Below, in pieces: positions 32,983 through 40,675 of a stretch of 64,000 nucleotides of DNA. Location of the stretch: contig NZ_BAGN01000167.1 of the NCBI RefSeq assembly GCF_000308835.1, forward strand, positions 19,552-83,551, written 5' to 3'. The DNA comes from Nocardia vinacea NBRC 16497. Its GTDB lineage: Bacteria; Actinomycetota; Actinomycetes; Mycobacteriales; Mycobacteriaceae. Numbering within the stretch: the stretch's first letter is position 1; each line of letters opens with the position of its first letter. A program made the translations under genes and the position numbers. Below the pieces are notes generated by a model. That model was not told the DNA's origin. It searched no databases and saw nothing but the letters and a program-made list of their open reading frames with translations.

Positions 32983-33738
32983 ATGAATCGCATAGCTATC
33001 TCGATGACCATGCTCATCCCACCGCTGTTCCTGCTGTCACTGGCTCTGGCACAGCCGGTTTCGGCCGCACCGCGGGTTGGCGGGGCTCCCGTGGCGGTGC
33101 CTTGGGGATCTGCGGCAACCGCTGCGCCTGATGGCGGTTTACCCGGATCGGAAGTCGTGTTCGGGGAGTGCACGGGTTCGGCTTGTTCGGCGGGTGGCGG
33201 GCCGGTGCGGGTGCCGGATCCGCTTCGTGCTGCGCCACTCGTTGTGAATATTTCTCCTGGTGCGCCGGGTGTGAATGTAGCGCCGGATGCAGCCCGCGTG
33301 AACCTCGCGCCTGGGACGCTGGGAGTTGATATCGCGCCGAATGCGCTTCGAGTGAATATTGCGCCGGATGCATTGCGCGTGAATGTCTCTTCCGACGGAC
33401 TCCGCGGAAATATCGCCCCCGAGCCACTCCATGTGAACGTTGCCGCCGATGCACCGCGGGGGAACGTCACGCCCGACGCACTCCCCGTCGATATCGCGCC
33501 CGACGCACTCCGCTTGGACCTTGCACCCAACATGCTCCGGGTGGGCGGTGCGTTCGAAAGGCATTCGGTCGGCGGCGTGCAGACGTCGATCTTCGCGGAG
33601 GACGTGACGCCGCTCGCGACCGATATCGCGCGTGCGGGCAGTACCGGGTCGGCGAGTTCGTTGCCGCGGGTTTTCAGCGATCTGCTGTCGCGGCTGCTGG
33701 ATCTGGTTCAGCAGGCTCCGCTTCCGCTGCAGTGCTGA
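32983..33738 (+). CDS. Secreted protein with eleven 9-residue tandem repeats
   Basis: 251 residues. A signal peptide (about 1-29, ending PVSAAP) leads into a low-complexity part with two cysteines (GECTGSAC). Residues 88-186 are eleven tandem 9-residue units of consensus V-N/D-I/V-A-P-D-A-L-R, for example VDIAPNALR, VNIAPDALR, VNVSSDGLR. The periodicity alternates beta-type residues with a turn, suggesting a solenoid or extended fibre. The last 60 residues have a hydrophobic helix (VFSDLLSRLLDLV). No family recognised. The M23 peptidase gene follows after 6 bases, probably co-transcribed. Confidence 0.7.
   Translation: MNRIAISMTMLIPPLFLLSLALAQPVSAAPRVGGAPVAVPWGSAATAAPDGGLPGSEVVFGECTGSACSAGGGPVRVPDPLRAAPLVVNISPGAPGVNVAPDAARVNLAPGTLGVDIAPNALRVNIAPDALRVNVSSDGLRGNIAPEPLHVNVAADAPRGNVTPDALPVDIAPDALRLDLAPNMLRVGGAFERHSVGGVQTSIFAEDVTPLATDIARAGSTGSASSLPRVFSDLLSRLLDLVQQAPLPLQC
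33244..33540 (+). repeat. 27-bp tandem coding repeats, 11 units
   Basis: These are the DNA units behind the nine-residue repeats of the secreted protein. Units are diverged at the DNA level, with changes spread over all codon positions, so the array is old or under selection at protein level. No unit is exactly repeated. Confidence 0.65.
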
Positions 33739-33744
33739 TTTCGG

Positions 33745-34290
33745 ATGAATGATCTCGGCGGGGTCGGCCGTCTACATCGGCGGCGGCTCGGTTCGATCGT
33801 TCTCGGGGTTATCGCTCTGCTGGGACTCGTTGCGGAGCAGTCGGTTTCGGCTGCTCCGCACGGGGAGTTCAGCTGGCCGCTGCAACCACGGCCCGCGGTC
33901 GAGCGGCCCTTCGACAAACCCGCGCAGGACTGGCTACCCGGACATCGCGGGGTCGACCTGGCAGGTACGAATGGGCAGGCGGTACTCGCGGCCGGAGACG
34001 GAATCGTGGTGTTCGCGGGCACTGTCGCAGGCAAACCGGTCGTGTCGATCGATCACCCCGGCGGGCTGCGAACCACGTACGAGCCGGTGCAAGCAGAGGT
34101 TTCGGTGGGCATGCGAGTCGGTCGCGGAACGCGAATCGGCGCTCTGGAAGCGGGACACGAGGGTTGCGTGGCGGTGGCGTGCCTGCATTGGGGCGCGCGA
34201 CGAGAAGCAAGCGGTCACAGCCGACGTGAATACATCGATCCGCTCGGACTACTGCACCCGACTCCCCTGCGACTGAAGCCGGTGACTTGA
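33745..34290 (+). CDS. Secreted M23-family peptidase (LytM-type)
   Basis: 181 residues. A signal anchor (about 15-37), then a compact M23 domain: GEFSWPLQPRPAV, zinc ligands in PGHRGVDLAG (about 65-74) and in CLHWGAR near 145, and IDPLGLL at the end. It is a probable peptidoglycan endopeptidase or its inactive relative. Same neighbour relation to rpsB as M. tuberculosis Rv2891. It starts 6 bases after the repeat-protein stop, without a strong ribosome site, suggesting coupled translation. Confidence 0.85.
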   Translation: MNDLGGVGRLHRRRLGSIVLGVIALLGLVAEQSVSAAPHGEFSWPLQPRPAVERPFDKPAQDWLPGHRGVDLAGTNGQAVLAAGDGIVVFAGTVAGKPVVSIDHPGGLRTTYEPVQAEVSVGMRVGRGTRIGALEAGHEGCVAVACLHWGARREASGHSRREYIDPLGLLHPTPLRLKPVT

Positions 34291-34359
34291 ATTCAGGGCC
34301 GAGCAGCCGCTTCGGAGGGTGCTCTTCCACAATGACGGTTTGGGCGCGAGGATCGGGTT

Positions 34360-34878
34360 ATGGGAGATGCGCTCGGAGATCCGCCGTTCACCTATGCCGA
34401 GGTCGGCGCGACGAAGGAGGTGCTACCTGCGGGCTATCACCGGTTTCGGCTGCGCCGCCGCATCGGGTCCGGGCGGGCGCTGTTCGAGCGCGCGGGTGCG
34501 GAGATCCTGGCGTATCGAATGCAGAAGGGCACCGGCATCTTTCGGGAGGCCGACACGCCGACCGCGGAGCCGGGGACGCAGCTGACGGTGCGGTTGGGCG
34601 TCGGTCCGGTCGGCATCACCGCGCCGTGCCGAGTCGTCTACGTCCTCGACGAACCCGACCGGCGCGGCTTTGCATACGGCACTCTGCCCGGACACCCAGA
34701 GATCGGCGAGGAGCTGTTCACCGTCGAGTACGACACCACCGATGACACCGTCTACGGCCTGGTCACGGCGTTCTCCCGCCCCGGGGCCTGGTACGTGCGG
34801 CTCGGCGGACCGGTGGTGCGAGCCATCCAGCGCGTCATCGCCGGAAGGTACCTCGACACGCTCCCGACCTCCGCCTAG
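34360..34878 (+). CDS. DUF1990 family protein
   Basis: 172 residues. FTYAEVGATKEVLPAGY near the start and EELFTVEYDTTDDTVYG in the second half match the DUF1990 family as I recall it; it ends in a helix. Soluble, no signal peptide. The ATG at 34360 has a GAGG-type site upstream. Function unknown. It follows the M23 gene on the same strand by 70 bases. Confidence 0.75.
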   Translation: MGDALGDPPFTYAEVGATKEVLPAGYHRFRLRRRIGSGRALFERAGAEILAYRMQKGTGIFREADTPTAEPGTQLTVRLGVGPVGITAPCRVVYVLDEPDRRGFAYGTLPGHPEIGEELFTVEYDTTDDTVYGLVTAFSRPGAWYVRLGGPVVRAIQRVIAGRYLDTLPTSA

Positions 34879-35118
34879 AAGACCGTCCGCAGTACGGCAC
34901 GGAATACAGCATTCGACTGCAGCATTAACGGATTCGGCGCGCTCGCCTCGATCCGCGCCGAGCCGCCGCGAACGAACGTACGATGACGTGCTCGACGGCC
35001 ATCCAGACGTCGCGCTCGTGCCCGAGATCCCATCTCAGTTCGGGTCAAGACAGCGGCTTCTACTGCAGCACAGCCGAATTCGACGCACTTTCCTGGATGG
35101 GAGACAACACGAAAACGT

Positions 35119-35311
35119 GCGCCGACTGCGCTGCTCTCGATGACACCGGCCTTGATGTCCGCCGTATCGAGGGCTTCGGCGTTATCGATGGCACCGAACG
35201 CGCAGCGCAGGCCGGAGATCGCGCTGCGGTCGCGGGTCTTATCGCGGCCGACAGCGCAGTGCGGAGGCGCTCACGCAAAGGTACGGATTTGTCGATGGCT
35301 TCGGTGGACAT
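35119..35311 (-). pseudogene. Frameshifted and truncated GatB/YqeY-domain gene
   Basis: ATG 35311 starts MSTEAIDKSVPLRERLRTAL followed by SAAI; after position 35241 the homology moves to another frame as KTRDRSAISGLR, then GAIDNAEALDTADIKAG, then VIESSAVGA. One missing base restores a single YqeY-like frame, 64 codons long. The C-terminal half of the domain (about 90 residues) is absent. The rest of the 34879-35381 gap contains no supported gene. A sequencing error could explain the frameshift, but not the missing 3' half. Confidence 0.6.
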
Positions 35312-35381
35312 GGTCGCCGACCGTACGCGCGCCGGGAACTCGCGGGTCGAGCAATTTACCGAGCGGCACGCGAGCGCTATC

Positions 35382-37280
35382 TCACGGGGTGACGATGGCG
35401 AAGTCCGGATCCGGCGCGTCGATCACACCGACCACCGCGTTCAGCCCGCTGGGATCTCCGGCAATGGCGATATCGCCCGCGGCGACCAGTGCGCCGAGAT
35501 TCTCGCCTGCCAACAAGGCTCGAATCAGAATCGACCTCGTCAAGGTGAAAGAGGCGTCCGGATCGGGTAAGTCGGCGCCGTCGGGCTTGTCGTAGTGGAC
35601 CATCAGGCCGTTGCGCAGTTCGAGGCGGTAGGTGCGTTTCTCGTCGGTGATGTGCCAGTCGATCACCACGTGCAGATTCCACGCCTTCGGTCCGTCGATG
35701 CGCAGCGCGATCACATCGAAGATCTGCTCTATGGTCAGCGCCTCGAGCATCGTGGGCGCATTGGTCGTCGTCGGCGTGCCGAACGAGCCGTTGCGCAGCT
35801 CATAGGCTCCGCTGAGGAAGAAGTTGCGCCAGGTGGCGTTCTCCGCACCATAGCCGAGCTGCTCGAAGGTGTTGGCCTGCAATGCTTTTGCCGCCTCATT
35901 GGCCGGATCCGCGAAGATGACATAGTTGATCACCTGGGCGACCCACCGGTAATCCCCTGCGTCGTAAGCGGTTTGCGCCTTACGCAGCACCTCGTCGACA
36001 CCGCCCATGAATTCCACATGACGCCTTGCGGATTCGACCGGCGGATGCTCCCACAGATGCGCCGGATTGCCGTCGAACCACCCCATGTAGCGCTGGTAGA
36101 TGGCCTTGACATTGTGGCTGACCGAGCCGTAATACCCGTGCGTATGCCACGCATCGGCGATGGCCGGTGGCAGCTCCAGCATCTCGGCGATCTCACCGCC
36201 CAGATAACCCTGATTCAGCCTGCGCACCGTCTGATCGTGCAGGTATCCGTACAGATCCCGTTGCAGCGAAAGGTATTCCACCAGCCGCTCGGTATCCCAG
36301 GTCGGCCAGTGATGTGAGGCGAAGACCACGTCGGACTTGCGGGCGAACAGATTGATCGACTCGGTCAAATACTTGGCCCACACATGCGGGTCACGTACCA
36401 GCGCGCCACGCAACGTCAGCAGGTTGTGCAGTGTGTGCGTTGCGTTTTCGGCCATGCACAGCGCGCGCATATCCGGGAAGTAGAAGTTCATCTCGGCGGG
36501 CGCCTCGGTGCCCGGGGTGAGCTGGAAGACGATCCGGATTCCGTCGACCGTTTCTACCTGACCGGTGCTGGTGATATCCACCGTCGGCGGAATCAAGGTG
36601 ATCGTGCCCAGCGACGTGGTCTGTCCGAGTCCGGCCCCGACCTGCCCCTTCGGCCCCCGCGGCAGCGCGGCGCCGTACATATAGGCCGATCGGCGCGCCA
36701 TCGCAGTTCCCACATAAATGTTTTCGGCAACCGCGTGTTCGAGGAAACCGGCCGGTGCGAGCACCGGGCAGCGGCCCGCCGCAACATCGGCGACCGTCGT
36801 TACACCCATAGCACCGCCGAAATGGTCGGCGTGCGAATGGGTATAGATCAACCCGGTTACCGGCCGATCGCCTCGGTGCGCTCGATACAGCGCCAAGCCC
36901 GCCGCGGCGGTCTCCGCTGAGATCAGCGGATCGATCACGAGCACACCGGTGGTCCCCTCGATCAGCGTCATATTCGACAGATCTAGCCCGCGGATCTGAT
37001 AGATGCCCGCTGCGACCTCATACAGCCCCTGCTTGACGACCAGCCCGGACTGCCGCCACAGGCTCGGATTGACCGACGCCGGGCAGGTTCCCTGCAGGAA
37101 GGCGTAGGAGTCGTTGTCCCACACGATCTTTCCGTCCGGTGTGCGCACTTCTCCGGGCTCGAGTGCCGCGACGAACCCGCGGTCCGCATCCGCGAGATCG
37201 GCCGTGTCGGTGGGCAGTGCGGCCGCCGCTCGTTGCTGCTCGGCGACGATGAATTCGCTCGGCTCGGTCGCTGTGCTCAT
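35382..37280 (-). CDS. Alkyl sulfatase of the metallo-beta-lactamase fold (SdsA/BDS1 type)
   Basis: 632 residues from ATG 37280, which has AGGAGG 6 nt upstream; an ATG two codons earlier is too close to that site. The zinc motif THSHADHFGG is at about 152-161, with further ligands in MCMAENATHTLHNLL and FASHHWP. A dimerisation domain and a C-terminal SCP2-like domain follow. Such enzymes hydrolyse primary or secondary alkyl sulfates. No signal peptide, so cytoplasmic, unlike Pseudomonas SdsA. Two DUF202 genes lie upstream on the same strand. Confidence 0.9.
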   Translation of the reverse strand: MSTATEPSEFIVAEQQRAAAALPTDTADLADADRGFVAALEPGEVRTPDGKIVWDNDSYAFLQGTCPASVNPSLWRQSGLVVKQGLYEVAAGIYQIRGLDLSNMTLIEGTTGVLVIDPLISAETAAAGLALYRAHRGDRPVTGLIYTHSHADHFGGAMGVTTVADVAAGRCPVLAPAGFLEHAVAENIYVGTAMARRSAYMYGAALPRGPKGQVGAGLGQTTSLGTITLIPPTVDITSTGQVETVDGIRIVFQLTPGTEAPAEMNFYFPDMRALCMAENATHTLHNLLTLRGALVRDPHVWAKYLTESINLFARKSDVVFASHHWPTWDTERLVEYLSLQRDLYGYLHDQTVRRLNQGYLGGEIAEMLELPPAIADAWHTHGYYGSVSHNVKAIYQRYMGWFDGNPAHLWEHPPVESARRHVEFMGGVDEVLRKAQTAYDAGDYRWVAQVINYVIFADPANEAAKALQANTFEQLGYGAENATWRNFFLSGAYELRNGSFGTPTTTNAPTMLEALTIEQIFDVIALRIDGPKAWNLHVVIDWHITDEKRTYRLELRNGLMVHYDKPDGADLPDPDASFTLTRSILIRALLAGENLGALVAAGDIAIAGDPSGLNAVVGVIDAPDPDFAIVTP

Positions 37281-37328
37281 ATCCATCCTCCTGTGCTGGT
37301 CAGCCGAACATGTCCGGCCCGCAACGCA

Positions 37329-37637
37329 TTAGGGCCGTGGATCTGTAAACCCGATTGCGGCCGCGACGCATGCGACGGCCAGCACCGCCAGCATCGTCGC
37401 CGCAATGACTCCCCCGCCGTGGCCGAAGCGCCCCCGATGCAAGGCGCGATTGCGTGAAAATGACAGGGCCGCAACGGCTGCCATGGTGATCGCCGCCGCC
37501 GTCGGTGCGATGGCGACGGCGCGCCACCCGTTGGTCGCGGCATGATTGACGAAAAGCGCGGCGACGACCATCGCGGCAATGGCCGTACGCCGCCACGCCA
37601 ATGCGGTACGTTCGGCGGCCAGAGTCTCGGGGGTCAT
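37329..37637 (-). CDS. DUF202 membrane protein
   Basis: 102 residues from ATG 37637. The family motif LAAERTALAWRRTAIA is at the N-terminus and three hydrophobic spans follow. The start overlaps the stop of the upstream YidH-like gene by 4 bases (ATGA), so the two are co-translated. Small partners of this kind form membrane complexes of unknown role. The open frame extends to 37688 but lacks a ribosome site there. Confidence 0.82.
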   Translation of the reverse strand: MTPETLAAERTALAWRRTAIAAMVVAALFVNHAATNGWRAVAIAPTAAAITMAAVAALSFSRNRALHRGRFGHGGGVIAATMLAVLAVACVAAAIGFTDPRP

Positions 37638-37999
37638 CGCAACAACACCACGACGCACGCGAATACCGACACGACGGCGATACCCCACGACAGAATCGGC
37701 ACCATGATGGTGTCGGGTAGCGGTTCACCGTTTCGCATGGCCCGACCGACGCGCCGCCAATGTCCATACGCACCGACCGCGATAATCACGGCGAGCACGA
37801 TGCAGCTCATCGCGAGTGTCCGGCGCAACCCCGACATCCGCACCGGCTGCACCAGCGTATGCACCGCGACACCGCCCGCGAGCAGGCCGAGCGAGGTGCG
37901 CATCCAGGCCAGGAAGGTGCGTTCGTTGGCGAGGGTGAAGCGGTAATCGACCTCCTCCTCCCCCTCCTCGGATTCCTCGGCGGGGTTGGGGAGTGTCAT
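37634..37999 (-). CDS. YidH family (DUF202) membrane protein
   Basis: 121 residues. An acidic N-terminus (AEESEEGEEEVDYRF), the DUF202 motif LANERTFLAWMRTSLG and three membrane spans. YidH/YidG-like pairs occur widely; function unknown. First of the pair, with the smaller DUF202 gene overlapping at its end and the alkylsulfatase gene 49 bases further. Confidence 0.85.
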   Translation of the reverse strand: MTLPNPAEESEEGEEEVDYRFTLANERTFLAWMRTSLGLLAGGVAVHTLVQPVRMSGLRRTLAMSCIVLAVIIAVGAYGHWRRVGRAMRNGEPLPDTIMVPILSWGIAVVSVFACVVVLLR

Positions 38000-38161
38000 G
38001 GCGCCTCGGCTCGGACTGCACCATGGTCGTCGTCGGAATTCACGGGCACCTCTCCATCGCTGGTCGGTTTACTGCCGCATGCGAACGCTCCGCTATGTCA
38101 GGCTAACGACCGGCGTTCTCGTCGTCTACGAAGATCACGATCGCGGGTGCCGCACTCCCGG

Positions 38162-38890
38162 TCAGATGGGTGTGGCGTCCTGGAAGGTCATCGCGAGCCG
38201 ATCGACGGCCGAGGCCATGAGTGCGCGCTTGGGTAAGCCGAGGGAGCGCAATTCGTCGGCCCAGGCATGCTCGCCGAGGGACAGTTCGGCGCCGCCGGGT
38301 CGAGCACGCATGCCGGACGGTTCCATTTGCCACTGCGTGCAGCGGGTGACCCCGTCGATGTGGGAGTACGCGTCGAAGGAGGAGCCCTTACGGCGTTGCG
38401 GGACCGCGAGGCCGGGGCGGACGGTGAGATCGATGATCAGTTGCCCGTTCTGATGCAAAACGCCGCGGCGCACGCTGCCCTCGTGCCGTGCATCGAAATC
38501 GGCGATTTCCTTGGGGAAGCCCCAGATGCCACGGCCAGCGGCCAGGGTGAATTCGCCGTCGACCGGGAGACGATGAATGAAGACGCCCGCGCCGCCCGTG
38601 GACAGAGCACGCAGATCGCCGAGCGCGCCGGCGGACCCAGCGGTGTGATGCCGGACCATGAACGAAACACCGAACTCGTTGTACGGCCCGAGGTCGCCAT
38701 CGACGTAATCGACGAAAACGAGCGTGCATATGGCACGACCACCCGGCAACCGAAGAATCTCCAGGCCGGAGTATTCGAGGAGCCGCTGCGCTGCCGCCGC
38801 CGGTACCGAGTAGGTCGCCATGAAGGCATGTGCGAGCCGAATCCGCACCGGCATCTGTACTTCCTTGCCCAGCACAGTATGTGTACTCAT
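38162..38890 (-). CDS. Acetoacetate decarboxylase family protein
   Basis: 242 residues from ATG 38890, with GGTGGAG 4 nt upstream; the frame extends 10 codons further. GPYNEFGVSFMV and GIWGFPKEIADFD are family segments; the lysine after Phe-Pro is the Schiff-base lysine candidate. Family members include true decarboxylases and enzymes of secondary metabolism. The substrate is unknown. It is isolated, with its stop about 160 bases from the YidH-like gene. Confidence 0.8.
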   Translation of the reverse strand: MSTHTVLGKEVQMPVRIRLAHAFMATYSVPAAAAQRLLEYSGLEILRLPGGRAICTLVFVDYVDGDLGPYNEFGVSFMVRHHTAGSAGALGDLRALSTGGAGVFIHRLPVDGEFTLAAGRGIWGFPKEIADFDARHEGSVRRGVLHQNGQLIIDLTVRPGLAVPQRRKGSSFDAYSHIDGVTRCTQWQMEPSGMRARPGGAELSLGEHAWADELRSLGLPKRALMASAVDRLAMTFQDATPI

Positions 38891-39388
38891 CGGCTCCACC
38901 CCGAGACAGCAATGCAGCATGCGACGACCACCGAGCGGTCGACAAATCGTGCGGCGTCCACAAATCCTCCAAATTAGAACTCGTGTCAGAATAGCGATTA
39001 TTTTGCGCTTACCGCACCGCTTTCATGGGCAAGAACACGTTTCAGAAAGCTGAGTCGTTTGCTGACAAGGTCGGGTCCAACTCGCACACGATCGTCCGCC
39101 GCACATCGCTTGCGGCCTGCGCGGACCTCGTTCAGCGAGTGTGCCGCCGCGACATGTGGTGCGCACCCGACCTCAACCATTCCACCCCGATCAGGGCCAT
39201 CGTCCGCATTCCTGCAGACGATCCGGGTGACCTTGGTCCAAGCCAGGGCCACCGCCAAAATCACGGTCTCCAGTTCCGATGGTCATCCTCAACTCCGGCA
39301 GTCAAGCGCGGCCGGGCCATGACTCCGGTGCTGGAAAGCCGGCCTCCCCCATCGCGCCTCGGATCTTCGTCCGCCGCTCTATGGGCGG
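38891..39388. other. Intergenic region of mixed composition, no firm gene
   Basis: Around 38960-39060 the sequence is AT-richer than its surroundings. A plus-strand frame from ATG 39025 (MGKNTFQKAESFADK) and a minus-strand frame at 38998-39264 are open, but neither has a convincing ribosome site or known domain. This may be foreign or decayed DNA. Confidence 0.35.
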
Positions 39389-40309
39389 TCAGGCTCGGGG
39401 GTGGGCTTGGTCGTGGACCTTTTTCAGGCGCTCGATGGAGACGTGGGTGTAGAGCTGGGTGGTCGCCATGCTGGCGTGGCCGAGGAGTTCCTGCACTACG
39501 CGCAGGTCCGCACCGCCCTCGAGCAGATGGGTTGCGGCCGAATGCCGCAGGCCGTGCGGACCCATATCGGGCGCACCCGGGATTGCCGAAACGACCTCGT
39601 GGACAACCGTTCTGGCCTGACGTTGGTCGAGCCGTTTGCCGCGGCGGCCGAGCAACAGCGCACGGCCGGAGTCGGCTGTTGCGAGTGCGGGGCGGCCGTA
39701 CCGCAGCCAATTCGCAATAGCGTCGTCGGCCGGAACTCCGAAGGGCACCGAGCGCTCCTTATTGCCCTTACCGATAACGCGGACCAGCCGCCGTTCGCGA
39801 TCGATATCGTCGAGATCCAAGCCGCACAACTCACTCACCCGAATGCCCGTCGAATACAACAGCTCCACGATCAGCCGATCTCGCAATGCCATCGGATCAC
39901 GTTGCACTGCACCGGATTCCGCCGCATCCATAGCGGCGACCGCCTGCTGTGTACCGAGCACCGCCGGCAACACCCGATGCGCCTTCGGCGACCCGAGCCG
40001 CAACCCCGGATCGATCGACAGCCGTCCGGTGCTCGTCAACCACGCGGTGAAGGTCCTCGCCGAGGACGCCCGCCGCGCCATGGTCGTCCGCGCCGCCCCA
40101 CCGGCCGACTGCGCCGCCAACCATGACCGCAACAACGCCAAATCTATTTCCCGCACCGCCGAATCCGCCGACCGCGCAACCAAATGCCCCAACAACGACC
40201 GCGCATCCCCCGCATACGCCCGCGCCGTATGCACCGACCGATTCCGCCCGAGCCGCAAATGCCGCTCATACTCCGCCAGCAATGCCTCGAGATCCTCCGG
40301 CAACTCCAT
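39389..40309 (-). CDS. xerC: Tyrosine recombinase XerC
   Basis: 306 residues. An N-terminal SAM-like DNA-binding domain (LEALLAEYERHLRLGRNRS), then the catalytic domain with Arg in STGIRVSELCGLD, HGLRHSAATHLLEGG, and LGHASMATTQLYTHV with the nucleophilic tyrosine. With XerD it resolves chromosome dimers at dif. Position next to dprA and comM matches mycobacteria (Rv2894c), so it is the housekeeping recombinase and not a phage integrase. Confidence 0.94.
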   Translation of the reverse strand: MELPEDLEALLAEYERHLRLGRNRSVHTARAYAGDARSLLGHLVARSADSAVREIDLALLRSWLAAQSAGGAARTTMARRASSARTFTAWLTSTGRLSIDPGLRLGSPKAHRVLPAVLGTQQAVAAMDAAESGAVQRDPMALRDRLIVELLYSTGIRVSELCGLDLDDIDRERRLVRVIGKGNKERSVPFGVPADDAIANWLRYGRPALATADSGRALLLGRRGKRLDQRQARTVVHEVVSAIPGAPDMGPHGLRHSAATHLLEGGADLRVVQELLGHASMATTQLYTHVSIERLKKVHDQAHPRA

Positions 40310-40675
40310 AACCCCACCGTCACCGCGCGATCCCCCCTTGGCAAGTCAGCACGCCGCAACGCCGCGGGATTACCTGCCGTGGACCCGGCTCTGCCGCTTC
40401 ACCGCGTCAACTGCATCTCGACCGGATACCTCCGACGTCAGCGGACGGACCACGCCGGGCCCCGGTCCGGACCGACTCGATTCCATGACCGGCGTAGACA
40501 TCGCCCGGCGCGGAATCCTCCTCCTGAGCACCGACGCACGCCCATCCTCGCGGCCGAGCACGCACTCCCGTCGTACCCGGGTGCGAGCCGCCCTCGCCGC
40601 AGAGTGTGACCAGCACCGTTCACAAATTGCCAGGTTCGCCTCCCTCCGCGCCGCGAAGCGCTGAGCTGTCGTCGT
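40310..40675. other. Gap between xerC and dprA with one candidate small ORF
   Basis: A plus-strand frame from ATG 40485 to a stop at 40664 gives 59 arginine-rich residues (MTGVDIARRGILLLS at the start) with high third-position GC, but no ribosome site. In M. tuberculosis a siderophore-interacting protein gene (viuB) lies at this place; it is absent here. Confidence 0.35.

Noticed and set aside
38080..38115. Possible second iron box (GTCAGGCTAACGACC)
   Set aside because: Only the inner half-site matches, about 12 of 19 positions, and it is not placed before a suitable start.
39389..40309. Phage or island integrase
   Set aside because: Sequence and neighbours (dprA, comM) fit housekeeping XerC; no att repeats or phage genes nearby.
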